A DNA stretch of 5,779 nt, taken from positions 1-5,779 of the forward strand of contig CAZESH010000278.1 of the NCBI GenBank assembly GCA_964514665.1, written 5' to 3'. Below the pieces are notes generated by a model, which saw nothing but the letters and a program-made list of their open reading frames with translations, was not told the origin of the DNA and did no database searches. Within the stretch, counting starts at the first letter, position 1. Every line of letters starts with the position of its first letter. A program made the translations under genes and the position numbers. The DNA is from CAZESH01 sp964514665. Lineage in GTDB: Bacteria; Bacillota; Bacilli; Paenibacillales; KCTC-25726. Shown here in pieces: positions 1 through 5,382 of this stretch.

Positions 1-525
1 GGACTGAGAGGCTCGCTTTCAATTGCGCTTGCTCTAAGTCTCCCGCTTTCCTTTCCGGGAAGGGATGATATCCTGCTGCTGGCATTCGGCGTCGTATTGT
101 TCTCCTTGGTAGCGCAAGGGCTTACCATCAAGCCCGTCGTAAGCTTGCTCGGATTAAGCAGACAGGAGAAGAGCATCGAAGACTACGAACGCGCGCTCTC
201 CAGCGTTCAACGCTATATCGCCGCGCAGCACACGCTGGAAGAAATGCTGCACAACGGCACGATCTCCCCGATCATTCACCGGCAAATGATGGAAGAATAC
301 GCGGAAAAGCTGAGTAACGCCCATCAACGGCTGGCCGAGCTGTATGAAGAATACCCCAATCTGCAGAAGGAGCAGATGGATTACGCCTTTAAACGCATTC
401 ACTATGCCGAGCATGAGGCTGTGGACCGCTTGTCCAACCGGCAGCTGATCAGCAGCCGGATCGCCGACGAGGAACGCTCGAAAATTATCGACGACATCGA
501 GAAAAGGGAGAGCGAGCAGGATTAG
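1..525 (+). CDS. Na+/H+ antiporter, CPA1 family, C-terminal part (5' end outside window)
   Basis: The frame is open from the first base, so the gene starts upstream; 174 residues are visible before the TAG stop at 523-525. The first residues read GLRGSLSIALALSLP, the conserved late transmembrane motif of CPA1 (NhaP/NHE-like) cation/proton exchangers. A second hydrophobic stretch follows (about 25-42, ILLLAFGVVLFSLVAQG) and ends in TIKPVVSLLGL, the usual end of the membrane domain. The remaining ~120 residues are a charged, helical cytoplasmic tail rich in Glu, Lys and Arg, ending KRESEQD; such tails are usual in the family and often regulatory. Known role of the family: exchange of Na+ (or K+) for H+ across the cytoplasmic membrane for pH and salt homeostasis. 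The ion cannot be told from this fragment. A TTG inside the frame at 97 is not the real start because homology continues upstream of it. The gene converges with the minus-strand gene at 657-959. Confidence 0.9.
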   Translation, partial: GLRGSLSIALALSLPLSFPGRDDILLLAFGVVLFSLVAQGLTIKPVVSLLGLSRQEKSIEDYERALSSVQRYIAAQHTLEEMLHNGTISPIIHRQMMEEYAEKLSNAHQRLAELYEEYPNLQKEQMDYAFKRIHYAEHEAVDRLSNRQLISSRIADEERSKIIDDIEKRESEQD

Positions 526-590
526 CCTCCCCCGGTTTGATCCCTCCATCGGGGCTGCACCCGACTTCGGCCCGCCAATCAGCGTTGCAC

Positions 591-617
591 AATAAAAAGG
601 CGGGACTGCTCCCGCCT
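591..617 (-). terminator. Rho-independent terminator of the small minus-strand gene
   Basis: There is a perfect 8-bp stem (AGGCGGGA / TCCCGCCT) with a 4-nt loop. Read on the minus strand it is followed directly by TTTTATT, the classical U tract. It begins 39 nt after the stop codon of the 657-959 gene. On the plus strand the same hairpin is followed by GAAATTG with no T run, so it is at best a weak terminator for the antiporter gene, whose stop lies 72 nt before the stem. Confidence 0.85.
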
Positions 618-656
618 GAAATTGAACTCGTATACTGAACGGGGATTCCAGTTTGC

Positions 657-959
657 TTACCCGTTTCCGACGATAGAGTCATAAGTAACGAAGAACGGAA
701 AATATTTTCCCGTTATCACGAAACTCCCCAACTTCCCATTCTTATCCCGAAAAGTAACAATGTACGCTCCAAAATGAGGATCGAATTCGACCTCTTCGTA
801 CTGAAGGTGTTTATCATAATACTTCAGAGAGTAAAGGGTTGCAGTTAGTCTCGCTTCCGACAATCGCAAAACAGGAAAAAACTGTACCATCATGATCAGA
901 ACCATAAACCAAAGCACATATTTTCTTTTTGCTATAATGCTTCTAGTCATACTCGTCAA
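657..959 (-). CDS. Small membrane-anchored or secreted hypothetical protein (100 aa)
   Basis: Function not recognised. A basic N-terminus (MTSMTRSIIAKRKY) precedes one hydrophobic segment at about residues 14-31 (WFMVLIMMVQFFPVL), consistent with a signal anchor; no lipobox cysteine or clear signal-peptidase site is visible. The rest (about 35-100) would lie outside the membrane and looks like a small beta-rich domain (HLQYEEVEFDPHFGAYIVTF, then a DKNGK turn). The shape resembles small Firmicutes extracytoplasmic families such as DUF3139, but this is only an impression. The start is taken as TTG at 957-959 because AAAGGCGGTG (966-975), one mismatch from the ideal Bacillus site, ends in GG 8 nt upstream; the in-frame ATG at 948-950 would be 17 nt away. 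Hand-counted GC over 661-960 is about 39%, well below the mid-50s of sampled neighbouring sequence, which hints at recent acquisition or relaxed composition. A private terminator follows at 591-617, so it is probably transcribed alone. Confidence 0.7.
   Translation of the reverse strand: MTSMTRSIIAKRKYVLWFMVLIMMVQFFPVLRLSEARLTATLYSLKYYDKHLQYEEVEFDPHFGAYIVTFRDKNGKLGSFVITGKYFPFFVTYDSIVGNG
930..938 (+). promoter_or_regulatory. Candidate extended -10 promoter pointing into the repeat region
   Basis: TGC followed by TATAAT (933-938) is an exact match to the extended -10 consensus TGnTATAAT of the housekeeping sigma factor. No good -35 hexamer lies 16-18 nt upstream (CAAAGC at 910-915), which extended -10 promoters can tolerate. 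It lies inside the 5' coding part of the opposing 657-959 gene, so it could be chance in AT-rich sequence. If active, transcription would start near 945 and run through the candidate peptide ORF and the repeats. Confidence 0.3.
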
Positions 960-965
960 TCGTCA

Positions 966-975
966 CACCGCCTTT
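966..975 (-). promoter_or_regulatory. Ribosome binding site that decides the TTG start at 959
   Basis: On the minus strand the sequence reads AAAGGCGGTG, which matches AAAGGAGGTG at nine of ten positions. The GG of GGCGG lies 8 nt before TTG (957-959), the best spacing for Bacillota, and 17 nt before the next in-frame ATG. This favours TTG as the initiation codon. Confidence 0.65.
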
Positions 976-1031
976 ATGGCCATTACGCTGCCCGCTGCCG
1001 GTCTTATGCATCAGTTAGGAGGACGCTGGTC

Positions 1032-1170
1032 ACGCAATGCCGAAAAGTGGAATTGCAGCAAGCTTGAAGCTCAGCTCAGGCAACGCAATACCGAAAAGCG
1101 GAATTGCAGCAAGCTTGAAGCTCAGCTCAGGCAATGCAATGCCGAAAAGCGGAATTGCAGCAAGCTTGGA
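1032..1170. repeat. 51-bp tandem repeat, about 2.7 copies
   Basis: The marker CCGAAAAG recurs at 1040, 1091 and 1142, giving an exact period of 51 bp (17 codons). Units 1 and 2 cover about 1032-1133; the third is partial and decays after GCAAGCTTG at about 1168. Between aligned units I see only three substitutions before the decay: G/A/G at 1039/1090/1141, T/C/C at 1048/1099/1150, and C/T at 1084/1135. High identity suggests recent duplication or homogenisation. Each unit contains the palindrome CAAGCTTG. Confidence 0.9.
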
Positions 1171-1183
1171 ATCTGTCCGATGA
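1037..1183 (+). CDS. Possible small ORF for a 48-aa repeat peptide
   Basis: From ATG 1037 to TGA 1181-1183 the frame encodes a 17-residue unit, MPKSGIAASLKLSSGNA, followed by a near-identical second unit (starting IPKSG) and a truncated third ending SLESVR. Apart from one Glu near the end it has no acidic residues and six Lys, so the peptide would be basic. Supporting signs: all three unit-to-unit substitutions fall on third codon positions of this frame, two of them synonymous; AGGAGG lies at 1017-1022; an extended -10 lies at 930-938. Against it: the AGGAGG-ATG spacing is 14 nt, longer than ideal; a second plus-strand frame and a minus-strand frame are also open through the repeat; three substitutions are too few to prove selection. 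No known family is recognised. An in-frame TAG at 1016-1018 limits the start. Confidence 0.25.
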   Translation: MPKSGIAASLKLSSGNAIPKSGIAASLKLSSGNAMPKSGIAASLESVR

Positions 1184-1221
1184 CTGATTTTAGTGAATGT
1201 TAATTCAAAATCACATATCTG

Positions 1222-1237
1222 CCTTGCAGATGCAAGG
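1222..1237. repeat. Short perfect hairpin
   Basis: CCTTGCA (1222-1228) and TGCAAGG (1231-1237) are perfect inverted arms around GA. No T run follows on either strand, so it is not a standard terminator. It abuts and partly overlaps the outer arm of the longer inverted repeat at 1235-1367 and would compete with its outermost pairs. Confidence 0.6.
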
Positions 1238-1367
1238 TCGGAAGGGGTTTTCTGTTTCCTTGCAAATGCTTCGATGGTTCTTGGTCTGTCAGGTTCGGAC
1301 TGGTCATTCTAGCACATCCTCGCCGGAAAGCAATCGAAATGGGGAACAGAAAATCCCCTTCCAACCT
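1235..1367. repeat. Long-range inverted repeat with arms of about 24 bp
   Basis: Positions 1240-1247 pair with 1355-1362, and 1248-1259 pair with 1342-1353, leaving one bulged T at 1354 and one G-T pair (1257/1344). The stem extends outward by four pairs (1235-1238 with 1364-1367) across one mismatch. About 82 nt lie between the arms, where TTCGAT (1270-1275) and ATCGAA (1333-1338) can also pair. The 3' arm ends 8 nt from the apt stop codon. The local palindrome GGGGA...TCCCC (1341-1358), followed on the minus strand by ATTTCGATTGCTTT, could be a weak apt terminator. Function unknown: structured RNA, a miniature mobile-element remnant and a decayed terminator are all possible. Confidence 0.65.
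1306..1333 (-). promoter_or_regulatory. Weak promoter candidate inside the inverted repeat
   Basis: On the minus strand TTGCTT (1328-1333) is followed after 16 nt by TAGAAT (1306-1311) preceded by TGC, i.e. an extended -10 with five of six hexamer matches. The -35 matches only TTG. It could transcribe toward the 657-959 gene with a leader of about 340 nt through the repeats. It may be chance. Confidence 0.2.
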
Positions 1368-1375
1368 CGATGCTT

Positions 1376-1888
1376 TTAATAACTGATCAGCGAGAAAACA
1401 TCCGTCTCGCCAAGCTTTTCACGACCGTTCAAATACGAAAGCTCGATCATAAACGCCGCGCCGACGACTTCCCCTTGCAGCTGATTCACCAGATCGACGC
1501 AGGTGGAAATCGTGCCTCCTGTAGCCAATAGATCATCGGCGATCAGAATTTTCTCTCCTGGGAGAATGGCGTCCTTATGCAGCGCCAGCTTGTCTTTTCC
1601 GTACTCGAGATCGTACTCCGCTTCGATGCATTCACCCGGCAGCTTGCCGCTTTTGCGGATCGGCACGAAACCGATGCCGAGCGAGTAGGCAAGCGGTGCG
1701 CCGATTACAAAACCGCGCGCTTCGGGTCCGGCGATCTTGTCGATTTCCTTGTCTTTGATCAGCTGCGCCAGCTGATTGATCATTTCGCGGTAAGCCTTGC
1801 CGTCTTTGAGCAGGGTCGTGATGTCCTTGAAGCGGATCCCCTTTTGCGGGTAATCTTCGATCACGCGGATATAATCCTTCAAATTCAT
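1376..1888 (-). CDS. apt: Adenine phosphoribosyltransferase
   Basis: Cytoplasmic purine-salvage enzyme: adenine + PRPP gives AMP + pyrophosphate. The 170-residue length is that of the usual bacterial Apt. The PRPP-binding signature ILIADDLLATGGT is at about 114-126, with the acidic pair D118-D119. Near the N-terminus GIRFKDIT (17-24) is the typical Apt segment, GPEARGF (54-60) forms the conserved adenine-side loop, and IRKSGKLPG (77-85) is the flexible catalytic loop. The frame is intact. The ATG start at 1886-1888 overlaps the recJ stop (ATGA), and GGAGG lies 7 nt upstream within the end of recJ, so translation is probably coupled. In Bacillus subtilis the order recJ-apt-relA is seen; here apt is the last gene of the cluster, followed by a structured non-coding region. 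Confidence 0.97.
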   Translation of the reverse strand: MNLKDYIRVIEDYPQKGIRFKDITTLLKDGKAYREMINQLAQLIKDKEIDKIAGPEARGFVIGAPLAYSLGIGFVPIRKSGKLPGECIEAEYDLEYGKDKLALHKDAILPGEKILIADDLLATGGTISTCVDLVNQLQGEVVGAAFMIELSYLNGREKLGETDVFSLISY

Positions 1889-4332
1889 ACAACTTCCTCC
1901 GTTTTCAATGGATTAAACTGTTCGCTGTCTTTCAGCTTCCAAAACCAATCCGCCAGTTCGGCCGCGGTAGAATATACAAAAACCTTCTCCACCTCTGCGC
2001 GCGCAAGGCTGTCCCGATACAGCGGGGATTCCTGAAGATCCTTCTTGCCGGGCTGTTCGACACATTGCATAAATGCTCCCTGACGCTCGATAAAGGCCAA
2101 CTGCTCGAAAATCTCGAGCGACGTTTTAATCATCGCTGCCGACAGTCCTGTCTTCCGGCTTAACGCTTCAAGCGCTCCGTGCTGATCATGCCGCCAGCGT
2201 TTGAGCTGCAGCAGGGAGACATATATTTTTTTCAGCGTCTCCCGGCTCGGGGGATGCGCTGCTCCGCTGCCGGCCGCATCGGCAAACAGCGCATAAATGC
2301 CGCTGACGCGCGGCAGCTGCAGCAGGGCTTGCTCGATTTGGGACAAACTTCCCGGAAGCGTGTAGAGCAAAAGCGATGTGATCCGCCCCAATCCTGCATC
2401 CCGGGCCGCGCCATTGGCCGGATGAAACTCTCCCTGCCGGTCGATCGTCCACAACGCATGCTCCGAATCAACAAAGCTTTGCGGCAGCACGCGAATTGAC
2501 GAATCGTCGAAAAGCAGCACGGCGTGTGCCCCTGCTTGTGCGTCGACCTCTTTTAATTTTTGCAAAAGCTGGCTGATTCGCTGAACGCCCGATTCCTTTA
2601 TATTTCGCCAGTCGAAAACCTGCAGATGGGGAATGCTGATATCCTGAATAATGATTTGCGGCTTTCGCACGCCGTTCCATTCATTGACCGACATTTCTCC
2701 GACAATTTCCAACGTTGAGGTAGAAGAAATCAGGTCGGCCAAGTCACCCCGCCCAAAAGCGAGCGCTTCTTTGATTTGTCCGTTTTGAAAATCCTCCGTG
2801 CCGAGCGCCAGCTTAAGGTGCTGCTTTTCGCGCCCGATCGTTTTGAGCTCGTGTATTTTCGTTCCGCGGATGACAAAACGCGGCAATGGATTAGCCATTC
2901 CGAACGGGCCCAGACGCTCGATCTGCTCCACCGCCTCCAGCGTCACCTCATGCAGGCCACATTCAAGATCGATCTCCATTACCGGCATAAAATCGTCCTC
3001 GACCAACCATTGTGCGGCTAAAAGATTGAGCCGCTCCCGCAGCAGCTTGATGTTTTCCCGCTTTAACGTCATCCCGGCAGCCGCCTGATGGCCGCCGTAA
3101 TGCTCCAACAGCTCGCGGGAATCCGTCAAGGCCCGGTATATATTGAATGCGGGAATCGATCTGGCCGAGCCCTTGGCCTCTCCCGTCTGCGGATCAATGC
3201 TCAGCACAATCACCGGCTTGAAATATTTGTCCATAATTCGTGATGCGACGATGCCTATGACACCGGAGTTCCAATTTTCCCCGGCGATAACGAGCACATG
3301 CTGTGCCTCGCTTCGATCCCGTTCAATCTGCGCAAACGCCTGTTTCGCCATATCTTCCACGATCCGCTGCCGTTCCTTGTTCAATTGATCCAGGTCAAAG
3401 CCAAGCTGTTCAGCTTCCTGCTCATTGTCAGTAGTCAACAGCTTCACGGCGATATCCGCGTTTTCCAAACGGCCGCCGGCATTGATTCTGGGTGCGACGG
3501 CAAATCCGACATGGGCCGCGTTCACGGCTTTGCCGTCGATCCCGGCAAGCCCGAATAAAGCACGCAGTCCGGGAAAAGCGCTGTTTCTCATCTGCAACAA
3601 GCCCTTGCTCACGATCAGACGATTTTCATCGGTCAGCGGCATCAGATCGGCGATCGTGCCGATTGCAGCAAGCTCATACCAAGATTCCGGCACATTGCCT
3701 ATCAGCGCCTGAGCCAGCTTCAGAGCAACGCCTACGCCGGCAAGCCCTTTGAACGGGTATGCATCTCCCGGCTTTTTCGGGTTGATTACCGCATAAGCCG
3801 CGGGAAGCTGCTCGGAAGGCTCATGATGATCGGTCACGATCACATCGATTCCAAGCGAATTGGCAACCTCGATTTGCTCCAAGGCACTAATCCCTGTATC
3901 AACTGTAATGATCAGCGAAATTCCGCTTTTTGCCGCTTGTTCAAGCGCTGCCGCATGCAAGCCGTAGCCTTCATTTATTCGATGCGGAATGTAATAGTCA
4001 AAATCGGCTTTCAGGTGCCGCAGCAGGCAGATCATCAGCGAGGTGCTGCTCACCCCATCCGCATCATAATCCCCGTATATTCGAATCTTTTCTTGGTTGT
4101 CAAGCGAACCGCGGATACGTTCTACCGCCTCTGCCATGCCGCCCAGCAAAAAAGGATCATCGCTTTGATCCTGTTCGCAAGTGAGAAACCGCTCGGCCCG
4201 CTCTTTGCTGTCAATGCCTCTACCCGCCAGCAATTTGGCCAGGAGCAGAGGAATCTGAAGCTCTGTGGCGAGTCTTTCCGCTGTTTCCCCAATGTTCTGT
4301 TGAATTTTCCATCTGGCTTTGGATTGAAGCAC
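1885..4332 (-). CDS. recJ: Single-stranded-DNA-specific 5'-3' exonuclease RecJ
   Basis: RecJ degrades single-stranded DNA 5' to 3' in recombinational repair, mismatch repair and base-excision repair. The 815 residues are in the range of Firmicutes RecJ, somewhat longer than the B. subtilis protein. DHH-phosphoesterase motifs are complete: GDYDADG (87-93, metal-binding D88/D90), VDTGIS (144-149), TDHHEP (167-172) and GTIADLMPL (225-233). PRINAGGRLENA (281-292) follows. The DHHA1 region holds GENWNSGVIGIVASRI (351-366), SARS (389-392) and GGHQAAAGM (413-421). An OB-fold domain covers about 450-570, then a Firmicutes-type C-terminal domain (about 575-800), probably for protein or DNA contacts. 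The start is GTG at 4330-4332: GGAGG lies 6 nt upstream and no other start lies close by in frame. It sits 46 nt after the CDF gene with no visible terminator and overlaps apt by 4 nt, so it is probably co-transcribed. No frameshift or missing catalytic residue is seen. Confidence 0.97.
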   Translation of the reverse strand: MLQSKARWKIQQNIGETAERLATELQIPLLLAKLLAGRGIDSKERAERFLTCEQDQSDDPFLLGGMAEAVERIRGSLDNQEKIRIYGDYDADGVSSTSLMICLLRHLKADFDYYIPHRINEGYGLHAAALEQAAKSGISLIITVDTGISALEQIEVANSLGIDVIVTDHHEPSEQLPAAYAVINPKKPGDAYPFKGLAGVGVALKLAQALIGNVPESWYELAAIGTIADLMPLTDENRLIVSKGLLQMRNSAFPGLRALFGLAGIDGKAVNAAHVGFAVAPRINAGGRLENADIAVKLLTTDNEQEAEQLGFDLDQLNKERQRIVEDMAKQAFAQIERDRSEAQHVLVIAGENWNSGVIGIVASRIMDKYFKPVIVLSIDPQTGEAKGSARSIPAFNIYRALTDSRELLEHYGGHQAAAGMTLKRENIKLLRERLNLLAAQWLVEDDFMPVMEIDLECGLHEVTLEAVEQIERLGPFGMANPLPRFVIRGTKIHELKTIGREKQHLKLALGTEDFQNGQIKEALAFGRGDLADLISSTSTLEIVGEMSVNEWNGVRKPQIIIQDISIPHLQVFDWRNIKESGVQRISQLLQKLKEVDAQAGAHAVLLFDDSSIRVLPQSFVDSEHALWTIDRQGEFHPANGAARDAGLGRITSLLLYTLPGSLSQIEQALLQLPRVSGIYALFADAAGSGAAHPPSRETLKKIYVSLLQLKRWRHDQHGALEALSRKTGLSAAMIKTSLEIFEQLAFIERQGAFMQCVEQPGKKDLQESPLYRDSLARAEVEKVFVYSTAAELADWFWKLKDSEQFNPLKTEEVV

Positions 4333-4350
4333 CTTACTCCTCCCTCCGGA
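4333..4350 (-). promoter_or_regulatory. Ribosome binding site supporting the GTG start of recJ
   Basis: On the minus strand the leader reads TCCGGAGGGAGGAGTAAG directly before GTG. It carries two overlapping GGAGG-like sites, the nearer one 6 nt from the start codon. The in-frame codons just upstream (AGT, AAG) are not starts. Confidence 0.6.
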
Positions 4351-4378
4351 CTAACTGGCTCCCATCGATCCCGGGCGG

Positions 4379-5332
4379 TTAGTGCAGAATCGTTGGAACG
4401 TCGTCTTCACTGCTGTCGACCAGATTTTTGTAGGGGTAACCCGGGTCGTAAGGATGAATATGTACAAACACGTCGGATACATGGGCAAATTTGGAGATCA
4501 AGCGGTTTTTGACCAGCTTTGCAATATCCTGCCCCTCCAACACGGTAATCCGCGGATTCACGCTCACCTTCACTTCGACGATTACATCATAACCGTACTC
4601 GCGGGCTCTTAGCTCATCCACCTGGATTACGCCGGGTACCTTTGAAGCCGCTTGGTGCAGCTCATGCGTCTGTTCACTGTGCAGCGCATGATCGAACGTG
4701 CTGTAGATCGCTTCTTTTACTTGGCGGTATCCTCTCCGCAGGATCAGCAGCGCCACAAAAACGCCGGCCGCCGGATCGAGCAGATACATCCATTGCAGTT
4801 GAAGCAGCTCGCCTGAGATCGCTCCTCCGACACCGATAAGCACAGCCAAGGAGGAATACAGATCGGAGCGGTGCTCCCGGGCGTTGGCTATGAGCGCTTG
4901 ACTGGAGAGCTTCCTGCCCAATCTGTTCTTGTATTGAAACATCGCTTCCTTCACCACTATGGAAATGACGATCGCGGCAAAGGCCATTTTCCCAGGCGCC
5001 GCGGCTTTCCCCTGGATCAAGGATTGTGCAGAATGAAAACCGATTTCAACGCCGATAAACAGCAGCAGCACCGAAACGATAATAGCCGCAGCGGAATCCG
5101 CCTTTCCATGCCAGTGAGAATGCTCCTGATCGGGAGGAAGATGGGCCGAGCGCAAGCCAATTAATGTCGCGGCCGAACCTCCTATGCCGGAGGCGGAATG
5201 AGCCGCATCGGCAATCAAAGCTTTACTTCCCGAATAAAAACCGACTGTCCCTTTCAACAAGGCTAGCCCGGTATTTCCGATAATGCTTACCCAGGCTGCC
5301 CACTGCGCTTTGCTTAGTCGTTGTTCATTCAA
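4379..5332 (-). CDS. Cation diffusion facilitator (CDF) family metal efflux transporter
   Basis: Inner-membrane exporter of divalent metals (Zn2+, Mn2+, Fe2+ or others) driven by proton exchange, usually a dimer. 317 residues. Six hydrophobic segments fit the family: about 13-31, 36-60, 82-106, 116-134, 158-178 and 183-200, followed by a cytoplasmic domain (206-317) with His/Asp residues near its end (VHIHPYD, 290-296). From memory of E. coli YiiP, the alignment has nearly identical numbering. The loop site is kept (D68, H71, H75 in PPDQEHSHWHGKADS). In the membrane site, H45 and D157 are present, but position 49, normally Asp, is Gly (HSASGIGGS) and position 153 is Glu (REHRSD). The metal cannot be assigned. 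The start is TTG at 5330-5332, with GAGGTG (5341-5346) 8 nt upstream and an in-frame stop at 5345-5347, so no longer start exists. It lies between secF (50 nt gap) and recJ (46 nt gap), probably in one operon. Confidence 0.93.
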   Translation of the reverse strand: MNEQRLSKAQWAAWVSIIGNTGLALLKGTVGFYSGSKALIADAAHSASGIGGSAATLIGLRSAHLPPDQEHSHWHGKADSAAAIIVSVLLLFIGVEIGFHSAQSLIQGKAAAPGKMAFAAIVISIVVKEAMFQYKNRLGRKLSSQALIANAREHRSDLYSSLAVLIGVGGAISGELLQLQWMYLLDPAAGVFVALLILRRGYRQVKEAIYSTFDHALHSEQTHELHQAASKVPGVIQVDELRAREYGYDVIVEVKVSVNPRITVLEGQDIAKLVKNRLISKFAHVSDVFVHIHPYDPGYPYKNLVDSSEDDVPTILH

Positions 5333-5340
5333 AACCGCTA

Positions 5341-5346
5341 CACCTC
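5341..5346 (-). promoter_or_regulatory. Ribosome binding site for the TTG start of the CDF gene
   Basis: GAGGTG on the minus strand lies 8 nt before TTG (5330-5332). The only nearby ATG (5326-5328) is out of frame, and an in-frame TGA at 5345-5347 excludes upstream starts, so TTG is the best choice. Confidence 0.55.
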
Positions 5347-5382
5347 AATATGATTTAAGCGTTCTCCGGTACCGATCATTCC

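Larger units (their letters stand above)
960..1375. other. Gene-poor, repeat-containing intergenic region
   Basis: These 416 bases separate the small minus-strand gene from apt. They contain the 51-bp tandem repeat (1032-1170), a candidate 48-codon ORF (1037-1183), a 7-bp perfect hairpin (1222-1237) and a long inverted repeat (1235-1367). No recognised protein, tRNA or named riboswitch is visible. In Bacillus subtilis the gene after apt is relA; nothing resembling relA is found here. Confidence 0.6.

Noticed and set aside
154..549. 131-codon minus-strand ORF opposite the antiporter tail
   Set aside because: The plus strand carries the antiporter frame continuously from a hallmark motif, and the minus-strand product shows no family features.
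529..554. CCCCG...CGGGG as an antiporter terminator
   Set aside because: Only 5 bp with a 15-nt loop and no T tract after it. Too weak to call.
1040..1170. Repeats as a CRISPR array
   Set aside because: The whole 51-bp unit is conserved with no variable spacers, and no cas genes are present. It is a plain tandem repeat.
892..1203. Plus-strand 103-codon ORF covering the repeats in another frame (KRNCSKLEAQLRQ units)
   Set aside because: No good ribosome binding site at its start. Its 5' part is antisense to the supported minus-strand gene, and the substitution pattern of the repeat does not fit third positions in this frame.
1222..1259. Short hairpin 1222-1237 as an intrinsic terminator
   Set aside because: The stem is perfect, but neither strand has a run of T directly after it.
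1577..2035. 152-codon plus-strand ORF opposite apt and recJ
   Set aside because: It lies opposite the conserved apt coding sequence and the recJ end, with no motif or start signal, so it is a shadow frame.
3823..4512. 229-codon plus-strand ORF opposite recJ and the CDF gene
   Set aside because: It is antisense to two well-supported genes with complete motifs and spans their junction. It has no recognisable domain, so it is a frame shadow.
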